DNA from: SSF53 sp036170535
GTDB taxonomy: Bacteria; Spirochaetota; Leptospiria; Leptospirales; Leptonemataceae
Direction of reading: 5' to 3'
DNA: 17,054 nucleotides
Assembly (NCBI GenBank): GCA_036170535.1
Contig: JAVHPJ010000059.1
Span: 1 to 17,054 of the forward strand
Both the position numbers and the translations under genes were made by a program. Positions 7,767 to 13,596 of the stretch are shown here, piece after piece. Numbering within the stretch: position 1 is the first letter of the stretch; the number at the start of each line of letters is the position of its first letter. The notes below the pieces were generated by a model, which had not been told where the DNA came from, did no database searches, and was given only the letters and a program-made list of their open reading frames with translations.

Positions 7767-8480
7767 ATGAGCAGAACTACAGTTGCATTAGTTGAAGACG
7801 ATAAAGACGTCTCAGCGTTGATCAAGAAGACCCTCGAAGGGGCCAACTTTGAAGTGGCCGCGTACGAGGCAGGCAAAAAGGGCCTCGAACGCATCCAGGC
7901 GCAGCCGCCGGCATTGGTGATTCTGGATCTCAATTTGCCCGATATGGATGGTCTCGATCTGTGCAAGCAGCTCAAGAGCGATCGAGCCACGCAATCGATC
8001 CCGCTGCTGATGATCAGCGCCCGCGACGACGAAGCCGACATTGTTTCCGGTCTGGAATTGGGCGCGGACGACTATGTCACCAAGCCTTTCAGCCCGCGCG
8101 TCTTACTGGCGCGAGTGCGCGCTGTGCTGCGCCGTCGGGAGCGCGAAGAAGTGGGCCAGGACGCCGTGCTGGCCTACGGCGACTATCTGATTGACCCGCG
8201 CCGTTTTGAGATCCGCTACAAAGAACAGATCCTTCAGTTCACCAAAAGCGAATTCCGGATCATGCACCTGTTCTGCCGGAAGCCGGGCTGGGTATTCACC
8301 CGCAATCAAATCGTGGAAGCGGTTCACGGCGAGATGACGCCGGTGACCGCGCGTTCGGTCGACGTGCTGATCGTCGGGCTGCGTCAAAAACTCGGCGAAA
8401 ACGGCGCGCTGATCGAAACGGTGCGCGGCATTGGCTATCGGGTGCGCGAAAATCCTCAGGCGCCCGAAGAAGAAGCCTGA
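7767..8480 (+). CDS. OmpR/PhoB-family response regulator, no adjacent kinase
   Basis: 237 residues. The receiver domain (about 5-120) has the acidic pair D11/D12, phosphoacceptor D54 in LVILDLNLPDMDG, S84 in the switch position, Y103, and K106 in DDYVTKPF, so it looks phosphorylation-competent. The C-terminal winged helix (about 140-230) shows FTKSEFRIMHLFCRKPGWVFTR, the recognition region TARSVDVLIVGLRQKLGE, and the closing ETVRGIGYRVRE. It should act as a DNA-binding transcription factor; target and signal are unknown. No histidine kinase is encoded nearby. ATG at 7767 is chosen because the receiver starts directly after it; TTG at 7710 would add 19 unlike residues. Its 3' end overlaps the convergent dehydrogenase by 25 bp. 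Confidence 0.93.
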   Translation: MSRTTVALVEDDKDVSALIKKTLEGANFEVAAYEAGKKGLERIQAQPPALVILDLNLPDMDGLDLCKQLKSDRATQSIPLLMISARDDEADIVSGLELGADDYVTKPFSPRVLLARVRAVLRRREREEVGQDAVLAYGDYLIDPRRFEIRYKEQILQFTKSEFRIMHLFCRKPGWVFTRNQIVEAVHGEMTPVTARSVDVLIVGLRQKLGENGALIETVRGIGYRVRENPQAPEEEA

Positions 8481-8481
8481 G
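8455..8481. terminator. Symmetric hairpin carrying both convergent stop codons
   Basis: CTCAGGC-(13 nt)-GCCTGAG: 7-bp perfect arms at 8455-8461 and 8475-8481. The right arm holds the TGA of the response regulator (8478-8480), and the left arm holds the complement of the dehydrogenase TGA (8456-8458). No T-run follows on either strand, so it is not a textbook intrinsic terminator; it may be a weak bidirectional terminator or an RNA 3'-end stabiliser. Confidence 0.35.
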
Positions 8482-9961
8482 CGGCGCCCGTCGCCACCAC
8501 CACCTTAATGCTGGCGGCGCTATCCGCCGCCGTCCGAAACGCCGCTTCAATTTCCGCCAGCGGCAATGTCTGCGTGATCATCTCTTTTTCCAGAGCGCCT
8601 GCAATTTCCGGGTTTTTTGCGAGGATTTCCAGGGCGCGCGTGAAGTCGCCGCAACGACTGGAGTGCAGCTCAAGCCCGCGCGTCGCAATCGCTTCCAGTA
8701 GATCTGATTCGTCGGCGTAGCTTCCGCCGCGCGCCGGCATAATGACGATCGCGCCGCGCGCGCGCACAAGCGATAGTTCGGAATCTGCGCGCGGGCGCAA
8801 GGCCCGGTCCGCATCCGCCGCCGAATCCACAACCGCCAGATCAAAGCGCGGAAATTGCGAGTCCGGCGGGTACGCGCCGGCGCCGGTTTGAATGCGCTGG
8901 GCGGCCTCGTCGGCGGACAGGCAGTGCAGAGTCGCACCGGCGTGTTCGCGCAGCAGCGCTTCCAGGCGCTCGCGATTGGCCGGGGAAAGATCCGGCGATA
9001 TGAAAACATTCAGATTCCGGCGCGGCGCTTGTTCTTCCGGCCACGCATAACCGAGACAGGTTCGGGAAAACGGTATCAGCGCAATTTCGTGTACGACCAG
9101 ATCGGTCAGCCGCTTTAAGCCCAGCGCCGGCAAACCGTTGGTGGATTTTAAATGCACCGCGCGTTTTGCCAGGCGCACCGCATCGGCCAGGCCGGCGGGC
9201 GAGCCGGTTGTATCAAACACGACGTCAAAAGCGCCAGCGAGCGAATCCACGGACACGTGACTGAGATCCACGCCCGCATCGGCGCCCAGACGGGCGGCGA
9301 GTTGCAGAAGCGGCGCATGGCGGGCGAGGGCGCTAATGCGAAAATCGAGGCCGGCGCTGCGTCGGAAGCCGGCGAGGGCCGCCAGCACCAGACTGCCGAG
9401 GCGGCGCGGGCCCAGCACCGCGATCGATTCGCCAGCGCGCGGATGCGTGGCGACCACGCCCTGCAGAGCTGCGGCGAATGGCTCGGTCAGGGACGCGAGC
9501 AAAGGTGAAATTCCGGGCGGCAAATAGCGCAGGGCGTGCGCCGGGGCGAGAAACCAGGGCGCAAAGCCGCCCGGCAAACGATCGATGCCGAGCGTGATGC
9601 GGTCGGGACATTGGGTGTCCATGCCGCCGGAACAGTAGGGGCAATGCGCTTCATCGACGCCCCGCGCGTGATGTGAGGCGTTAATCTCCACCACGACCGG
9701 CCGCCCGTCAAATTCGCCGACGACCTCGTGGCCAATGATCTGAGGCAGGGGATAGGGTAAAAACTTACGCGCCAGGTCCGTGCTGCAGACGCCGCAAAAA
9801 AGCGAGCGGACGGGGACGTAGCCAGGTCCGAGTTCCATCTGCACGGCGCCGTTGCGCCGCACCGTCCAGCCATGGGACTCGTCGCCGTCAAACTCGTAGT
9901 CGGCGGGCAGAAATGCGCCGTCCGTCTGGTATTCGGGGGCTGAAAATGCTATGCGGGCCAG
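8456..9961 (-). CDS. Extended medium-chain (zinc-type) dehydrogenase, probable CTG start
   Basis: 501 residues from the chosen start; ordinary zinc alcohol dehydrogenases of this superfamily are about 350. The catalytic domain has C59 in CGVCSTD and H78-E79 in IIGHEVVGE, as expected for catalytic zinc. The structural-zinc lobe has three cysteines (HCPYCSGGMDTQC); the first of the usual four appears to be glutamate. A Rossmann core follows, with a divergent dinucleotide loop VLGPRRLGSLV. The C-terminal half seems to hold two related segments: FDVVFDTTGSPAGLADAVRL onward and FDLAVVDSAADADRALRP onward, each ending in a similar strand and S-R. Only GTG at 9862 is a standard start, but it would delete conserved-looking sequence; the frame is open upstream, and CTG at 9961 has GGAGG six nt before it. 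Likely an oxidoreductase of unknown substrate, cotranscribed with the 93-residue gene. Confidence 0.8.
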   Translation of the reverse strand: MARIAFSAPEYQTDGAFLPADYEFDGDESHGWTVRRNGAVQMELGPGYVPVRSLFCGVCSTDLARKFLPYPLPQIIGHEVVGEFDGRPVVVEINASHHARGVDEAHCPYCSGGMDTQCPDRITLGIDRLPGGFAPWFLAPAHALRYLPPGISPLLASLTEPFAAALQGVVATHPRAGESIAVLGPRRLGSLVLAALAGFRRSAGLDFRISALARHAPLLQLAARLGADAGVDLSHVSVDSLAGAFDVVFDTTGSPAGLADAVRLAKRAVHLKSTNGLPALGLKRLTDLVVHEIALIPFSRTCLGYAWPEEQAPRRNLNVFISPDLSPANRERLEALLREHAGATLHCLSADEAAQRIQTGAGAYPPDSQFPRFDLAVVDSAADADRALRPRADSELSLVRARGAIVIMPARGGSYADESDLLEAIATRGLELHSSRCGDFTRALEILAKNPEIAGALEKEMITQTLPLAEIEAAFRTAADSAASIKVVVATGAAQASSSGA

Positions 9962-9972
9962 ATGGGACCTCC
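9959..9972 (-). promoter_or_regulatory. Shine-Dalgarno and CTG start of the dehydrogenase
   Basis: On the minus strand, GGAGG (9972-9968) is followed by six bases and CTG (9961-9959), then in-frame codons for ARIAFSAPEYQTDG. No ATG, GTG or TTG occurs in frame between the upstream stop (TGA at 9985-9983) and GTG at 9862. This site is the best-supported initiation point for the dehydrogenase, and it makes the start codon a rare one. Confidence 0.6.
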
Positions 9973-9982
9973 GCTCCGGGGG

Positions 9983-10264
9983 TCACTTCTTTTCCGGATC
10001 GGTGACCTTGATGCGGTTTTTCGCCTTCCACTGACGGAAGGGCGCGAGGGCCTGCATGCGCTCCTCGGATACGTAGAAGATACGATCGCCGTAGCGCACA
10101 AGCAAGCCCTTGTAGTGCGCGTACTTGGTTTTATGATCGATCAGGCCGATTTCTTTGACATCGTTCCAATTTTCCGCTGTTTTGAGCGTCGGAACGTGCC
10201 GCAGGTGCAGCTCGCGAATGGTGCCGTCCTGGACGGAGTCTCTTAGAATTCTTTCCCACTGCAT
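9983..10264 (-). CDS. Uncharacterised 93-residue protein
   Basis: Not recognised. 93 residues, rich in charged and aromatic residues, no cysteine, no signal peptide or membrane segment, so probably cytoplasmic. The middle (IGLIDHKTKYAHYKGLLVRYGDRIFYVSEERMQAL) suggests a small beta-containing fold, and the C-terminus is very basic (WKAKNRIKV then DPEKK). The ATG at 10264 has AAGG 5 nt upstream. Its stop is 21 nt before the CTG start of the dehydrogenase, so the two are almost certainly cotranscribed and may function together. A 92-bp gap with several inverted repeats separates it from gcvH, which argues for its own promoter or control site rather than simple gcv cotranscription. Confidence 0.75.
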   Translation of the reverse strand: MQWERILRDSVQDGTIRELHLRHVPTLKTAENWNDVKEIGLIDHKTKYAHYKGLLVRYGDRIFYVSEERMQALAPFRQWKAKNRIKVTDPEKK

Positions 10265-10275
10265 ATGGCCTTACC

Positions 10276-10302
10276 GAATCGGAAACCTCGCTAATCCGAT
10301 TC
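10276..10302. promoter_or_regulatory. 8-bp inverted repeat upstream of the 93-residue gene
   Basis: GAATCGGA-(11 nt)-TCCGATTC, perfect arms at 10276-10283 and 10295-10302. The near edge is 11 nt upstream of the ATG at 10264, directly before its AAGG. As DNA it resembles a dimer operator overlapping the promoter or leader; as RNA it would form a stem just 5' of the ribosome-binding site. Either would control the 93-residue/dehydrogenase pair. Confidence 0.45.
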
Positions 10303-10323
10303 CAACAGAGACCAGATTAACAC

Positions 10324-10345
10324 CTATTTGTAAATAGAAATTTAC
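10324..10345. promoter_or_regulatory. Two overlapping AT-rich dyads between gcvH and the 93-residue gene
   Basis: CTATTT-GT-AAATAG (10324-10337) overlaps GTAAAT-AGAA-ATTTAC (10330-10345). This 22-bp AT-rich patch stands out from its GC-rich surroundings and lies 60 to 81 nt upstream of the 93-residue gene, a typical promoter/operator position. I could not place a convincing -10/-35 pair. Confidence 0.35.
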
Positions 10346-10348
10346 GGA

Positions 10349-10369
10349 ATCCCTGTTCAGCCCAGGGAT
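10349..10369 (-). terminator. Hairpin spanning the gcvH stop codon
   Basis: ATCCCTG-(7 nt)-CAGGGAT, 7-bp perfect arms, with the gcvH TGA (10359-10357) in the loop. No T-run follows on the minus strand, so it would be an imperfect terminator or a transcript 3'-end structure for gcvTH. Confidence 0.3.
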
Positions 10370-10746
10370 GCGACATACTCGCTGTAGGCGGCCGGGCTCA
10401 AGAGCTCGCCCAGCGCCGCCCGCTCATAGTTCGCCAATTTGAGTATCCAGGCCCCGTAGGCGTCCTGGTTGATCTTTTCCGGATGGGCCCGCACGTCTTC
10501 GTTCACTTCCTGAACGACGCCTGCGACCGGAGAATACAGTTCCTCGGCCGCTTTGACGGACTCAATTGCGCCAAAGCTTGCGCCGCCGCCGAGCGTGGCT
10601 CCCACCGCCGGGAAGTCCAGGAAGACAATGTCGCCGAGGGAGCTCTGCGCGTAGTCGGTGATGCCGATCACTAAAAGTCCGCCTTCTTCGCGCGCCCATT
10701 CATGCTTGCGCGTGTAGAAGTGGTTCTCCGGTACCTGATTCGCCAT
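10357..10746 (-). CDS. gcvH: Glycine cleavage system H protein (lipoyl carrier)
   Basis: 129 residues, the normal size. GcvH carries a lipoyl arm that takes the aminomethyl group from the P-protein and passes it to the T-protein. The lipoylation site is K65 in AIESVKAAEELYSPVAG, close to the family consensus ESVKAASDVYSPVSG. Other signatures are HEWAREEGGLLVIGITDYAQSSLGDIVFLDFP in the N-terminal half and the C-terminal KINQDAYGAWILKL. The start is set at ATG 10746, where similarity begins (MANQVPENHFYTRKHEW); a longer open frame to 10830 would overlap gcvT and add unlike residues. No strong Shine-Dalgarno is visible. It begins 55 nt after the gcvT stop, consistent with a gcvT-gcvH operon; no gcvP follows. 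Confidence 0.96.
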   Translation of the reverse strand: MANQVPENHFYTRKHEWAREEGGLLVIGITDYAQSSLGDIVFLDFPAVGATLGGGASFGAIESVKAAEELYSPVAGVVQEVNEDVRAHPEKINQDAYGAWILKLANYERAALGELLSPAAYSEYVASLG

Positions 10747-10801
10747 GCGGACCAGGCTCGGGCTCGGCGGCCGCCCTGTAAATCGCCTTTCCGAACGCGA
10801 G

Positions 10802-11908
10802 CTACTTACGACCGGCGCCGCCCTTGACAAACGCGCCCTTGTGCACCCGGGCCTTCAGGCGCCGTCCGCGGATCTCAATCTCAAACTCAGTCTCAGGCGC
10901 GGCAAGGGCCGCCGGCAGACGCGCTACGCCGATGCCGATTTTGAGGCTGGGCGAATATGCGCCGGACAGAACTACGCCAGCGGGTTCAGCGGCGCCTGCG
11001 GCGTACGCAGAATACTCTGCGCGCGGCACGCCGGGTTCCAGTAGGGAGAAGGGGACGTGTTTGAATGCCGACCCTTCGCGCTTCTCACGCATGATTCGAT
11101 CGTAGCCAAGATAGGGCGGCGTCTTTTCTTTCACGATCCAGCCGATCCCGCTCTCCACCGGCGACCACTCCGCTGAAAGTTCATGACCGTACAGCGGGTA
11201 CAGCGCTTCCAGACGCAAGGTGTCGCGCGCGCCCAGTCCGCAGGGCTTCAGACCGTGCGAAACGCCCGCTTCCAGCAAGAGATTCCAGAGCCGCACGCCG
11301 CTTTCGCGGTCGCTGTAGATTTCAAATCCATCTTCGCCAGTGTAGCCGGTGCGACTGATGCGCAAGAGCGCGCCCTGAAACTCGATGTCGCGAAAACGAA
11401 AATAGCCAATGTCAGAACAATCGACGCCCGTGGTTTTCTCAAAGAGACCGGCTGCTGCGGGGCCCTGCAGCGCGATCTGGTGCCAGCGATCGCTTTCGTT
11501 TTCAATTTCTACGTCGGCAGTCTGATATTTTTTGAAGTGAGTAAAAACCGATTCGTAGTTGGAGGCGTTGGAGCAGACAAAATAGTTATCCGCCGAAATT
11601 CGGTAAATTGTTACGTCGTCGACCAGTCCGCCGGCTTCGTTCAGCACGGCGTTGTACTGCACCTGGCCGTCGACCAACGCGCTTACGATATTACATGTAA
11701 GAAATTCCAGAAAATCCCGGGATTTTGGACCCTTTACAACTATTTCGCCCATGTGCGAAACGTCGAAAATTCCAGCGTGCGTACGCACTGCCACATGTTC
11801 TTCAATAATCGACGAGTACTGCACCGGCATCTCCCAGCCGGCGAAAGGAACCATTTTGCCTCCGAGGCGGCGATGCGTTTCAAAAAGAGGCGTGCGCTTA
11901 AGGCTCAT
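10802..11908 (-). CDS. gcvT: Glycine cleavage system T protein, aminomethyltransferase
   Basis: 368 residues, the usual length. GcvT transfers the methylene from the H-protein-bound aminomethyl group to tetrahydrofolate, releasing ammonia and 5,10-methylene-THF. N-terminal signatures are TPLFETHRRLGGKMVPFAGWEMPVQY and AGIFDVSHMGEI. The folate-site region reads NEAGGLVDDVTIYR, with the acidic residue that activates folate in this family. Downstream are RTGYTGEDGFEIY, GLGARDTLRLEA and YPLYGHEL, and a C-terminal beta-barrel region with GVVLSGAYSPSLKIGIGVARL. ATG at 11908 fits the family start; only a weak ribosome-binding site precedes it. It heads a gcvT-gcvH transcript. The 375-bp upstream region contains A/T tracts and palindromes but no glycine riboswitch that I can recognise. 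Confidence 0.97.
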   Translation of the reverse strand: MSLKRTPLFETHRRLGGKMVPFAGWEMPVQYSSIIEEHVAVRTHAGIFDVSHMGEIVVKGPKSRDFLEFLTCNIVSALVDGQVQYNAVLNEAGGLVDDVTIYRISADNYFVCSNASNYESVFTHFKKYQTADVEIENESDRWHQIALQGPAAAGLFEKTTGVDCSDIGYFRFRDIEFQGALLRISRTGYTGEDGFEIYSDRESGVRLWNLLLEAGVSHGLKPCGLGARDTLRLEALYPLYGHELSAEWSPVESGIGWIVKEKTPPYLGYDRIMREKREGSAFKHVPFSLLEPGVPRAEYSAYAAGAAEPAGVVLSGAYSPSLKIGIGVARLPAALAAPETEFEIEIRGRRLKARVHKGAFVKGGAGRK

Positions 11909-11976
11909 TTCGACCAGAAAAAGACGCGGCGCGCTGGAGGATCAGCAAAAAATCTGGAGCAGTTCGGGAAAAGAAG

Positions 11977-12009
11977 CGTACGTGCGTACGACCTTCGGCG
12001 CCAGGCGCC
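11977..12009. promoter_or_regulatory. Two consecutive palindrome pairs upstream of gcvT
   Basis: CGTACG-TG-CGTACG (11977-11990) and, six bases on, GGCGCC-A-GGCGCC (11997-12009). Each consists of two copies of a self-palindromic hexamer, so each pair is itself a dyad. The second also forms the 10-bp palindrome CAGGCGCCTG (12002-12011). They sit 69 to 101 nt upstream of the gcvT ATG and could be operators or leader-RNA stems. Confidence 0.4.
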
Positions 12010-12170
12010 TGAAAACTGTACGCCGATCGCGTCCCCTTCTGAATTTTTTTCCCATTTTCTTTTTTCGGCGCGATCGAATAATTTGCTCTTTTTTGTTTTG
12101 ACGACGCGACCCGATCGAAATTCCTTCGCTCTCTCCTGCACGGAACTCCGGCGCGACGACATCCGCGGAA

Positions 12171-12188
12171 TTATCCACATGTGGAAAA
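12171..12188. promoter_or_regulatory. Back-to-back DnaA-box-like dyad
   Basis: TTATCCACA (12171-12179) equals the E. coli DnaA-box consensus. The adjacent TGTGGAAAA is, on the other strand, TTTTCCACA, a one-mismatch box. Together they contain the perfect 12-bp palindrome TCCACATGTGGA. It lies 96 nt upstream of the 60-residue gene and 263 nt upstream of gcvT. It could be a DnaA binding site, or an operator for another factor. Confidence 0.4.
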
Positions 12189-12208
12189 GCTCCGGAAGTC
12201 CCGCAGGA

Positions 12209-12233
12209 AAAAAAGAATTCGCCTCCGGGCGAA
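12209..12233 (-). terminator. Terminator-like hairpin with T-run on the minus strand
   Basis: Minus-strand reading: TTCGCC-CGGA-GGCGAA (arms 12233-12228 and 12223-12218) followed by TTCTTTTTTT. The stem is only 6 bp but has a 4-base loop and a long T-run. It would stop minus-strand RNA arriving antisense to the 60-residue, lipoprotein and membrane-protein genes before it reaches gcvT. Confidence 0.35.
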
Positions 12234-12283
12234 GCGATCAACCATACAAGACGGCCGGTGAATACGTGAAGGGAGCTGTTGCT

Positions 12284-12466
12284 ATGGCAAAAAACGAAGC
12301 GGAGGCTGAGCCTCAAAGCCGCCGTTGCAGAGTCTGCGGCGCGGTCGTAGACAAACTCTATCAGAACAGCAGCTGCAAGAGCTGCCTGGTCCACTCGTTC
12401 AAGAAACTTGTCCCCATAATTGATCTTTACCGTTCCGGCAAGGCTGCCAGCGATCAAGGCGCCTGA
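12284..12466 (+). CDS. 60-residue four-cysteine (zinc-ribbon-like) protein
   Basis: Not recognised beyond its metal-site pattern. Two CxxC pairs, C15-R-V-C18-G and C31-K-S-C34, are 12 residues apart, the layout of a small zinc ribbon or knuckle. The N-terminal 13 residues are acidic and polar, and the C-terminal part (SFKKLVPIIDLYRSGKAAS) is likely helical with basic residues. No signal peptide, so cytoplasmic. The ATG at 12284 has a good GGGAG at 8 nt spacing, the best ribosome-binding site in this part of the window, which supports a real gene despite its size. It diverges from gcvT and is first of three same-direction genes. It may bind nucleic acid or a protein partner through the ribbon; that is inference. 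Confidence 0.75.
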   Translation: MAKNEAEAEPQSRRCRVCGAVVDKLYQNSSCKSCLVHSFKKLVPIIDLYRSGKAASDQGA

Positions 12467-12519
12467 ATCCCCGCGCTCATTTTTCTTTACTCTTCCGGGC
12501 CATGCGGTTCTATTGCCGC

Positions 12520-13596
12520 ATGAAGCTCCGGACGGGCTTCCTCCTGCTGATCCTGACTGCTGCATCGACGCACCTGGCTTGCAGTCGTTCCCTCGAAGAG
12601 ACGCGTACTCAGACCCAATTAAAGGCGCGCGGCGTGAGTCTCGCGCCTTCGGGCGAGGAGCTGATCTGGAGTTTGAACGTCGGCGTGCTCAACGACGCCG
12701 AACTTCCGGAACTCAGCGTCGCCGCCGCTCGCGCCCTGACGGATCGCGCGGTTCAGCTTGCGGCGCCGGAGCTGCCGGGTCTCGGCGTCTCCCTCATTCT
12801 TGATCAGCCAATGAACTCCGTCTTTTTGATGGAGCGGGCGATTCGAGCGCTTGATTTTTTCCAGGCGAAGGGCGATCCGACCAGTCGGGTGCTGCGCCTG
12901 GAGAGCGGCGCTCAGGCGGACGCGGAGAACCAACAAAAACTCCGCGCTGCGTTTCCAACAGAGCTTGCCGCGCGGGCCCGAACGGCCGCCGAACTTGCTC
13001 GCTTGCTCAACGCAAAAAGCCGCCTGGGTCGGCCCTGCCTGCTGGAGAAGATGCCGGCCAGCGATTACGTGTGGCGCGCTTATATGAAAGAACAGGTGCG
13101 CTATGATATTGTTCTGACGAACGCCCTGGTCTATCCGGACGATCTGGGCGAGGCCCCGGAAGCGCTGCTCCCCGGCGGCGCGGTCGCCTGGACCCTTCAG
13201 GATGCGCCCGGACGGACGGCCCTCGAGGGCGTCGGGGCCCTGGTGAGCGTCGCCGACCAGAGCGCCCCGGAGTGTCTGGGCGGTTCCCCGGTCCCCGACG
13301 AGCTTGTCGCCCGTCGGCTGGCGGAGGCCCTGGTGCGGCTTTTGCGCGCCAACCGCCCGGCGGGCGGCGTCGCTCGCCGCTCCGCCGATTGGGAACGCCG
13401 TAAGGCGCGCCTGCGCGCCCTCTACGCCTTTACGGAAGGCGAGGGAGAGCGGGCGTGCCCGATAATCCGGCAGGCGGCCCTGGCGCGGGAGGAATTCCGC
13501 GCCGCCGAGGAACGGGTCGGCGGGCGCGAGACGCGCCTGGAGCGCGCGGAGCGGTTGAACCTTGCCGCCTACCGCGCCGAGTGCGGAAAAAAATAA
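12520..13596 (+). CDS. Predicted lipoprotein, function unknown
   Basis: 358 residues from ATG 12520. The N-terminus MKLRTGFLLLILTAASTHLAC is a short signal peptide with a candidate lipidated C21. The lipobox H-L-A-C departs from the usual L-[AS]-[GA]-C, as tolerated in some groups such as spirochaetes. The mature part starts SRSLEETRTQ and is mostly helical, with further cysteines in GRPCLLEK, PECLGG, ERACPI and AECGKK that could form disulphides. The C-terminal 90 residues are rich in R, E and A and probably helical. I recognise no family. ATG at 12502, adding MRFYCR, is an alternative; neither start has a clear ribosome-binding site. It follows the 60-residue gene by about 53 nt and precedes the membrane protein by 36 nt, so the three may form an operon. 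Confidence 0.72.
   Translation: MKLRTGFLLLILTAASTHLACSRSLEETRTQTQLKARGVSLAPSGEELIWSLNVGVLNDAELPELSVAAARALTDRAVQLAAPELPGLGVSLILDQPMNSVFLMERAIRALDFFQAKGDPTSRVLRLESGAQADAENQQKLRAAFPTELAARARTAAELARLLNAKSRLGRPCLLEKMPASDYVWRAYMKEQVRYDIVLTNALVYPDDLGEAPEALLPGGAVAWTLQDAPGRTALEGVGALVSVADQSAPECLGGSPVPDELVARRLAEALVRLLRANRPAGGVARRSADWERRKARLRALYAFTEGEGERACPIIRQAALAREEFRAAEERVGGRETRLERAERLNLAAYRAECGKK

Larger units (their letters stand above)
11909..12283. other. 375-bp divergent intergenic region between gcvT and the 60-residue gene
   Basis: No convincing protein gene on either strand. Open frames crossing it give low-complexity, arginine-rich translations. It contains, left to right: two adjacent palindrome pairs (11977-12009), an AT-rich block with long T runs on the plus strand (about 12041-12100), three CGATCG sites, a DnaA-box-like dyad (12171-12188) and a minus-strand terminator-like hairpin (12209-12233). 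It must carry promoters for gcvT (minus) and for the 60-residue gene (plus). The AT-rich block is the likely gcvT promoter area. Confidence 0.6.

Noticed and set aside
12040..12190. Chromosomal replication origin
   Set aside because: There are only two DnaA-like boxes and no origin-linked genes, despite the AT-rich block.
11183..12283. 427-codon plus-strand frame running from inside gcvT to the 60-residue gene
   Set aside because: Its first 240 codons are the reverse of gcvT and the next part is the AT-rich gap. Only the last 60 codons, after an ATG with a good ribosome-binding site, are supported.
11909..12283. Glycine riboswitch upstream of gcvT
   Set aside because: I looked for the paired aptamer consensus on the minus strand and found no matching conserved blocks.
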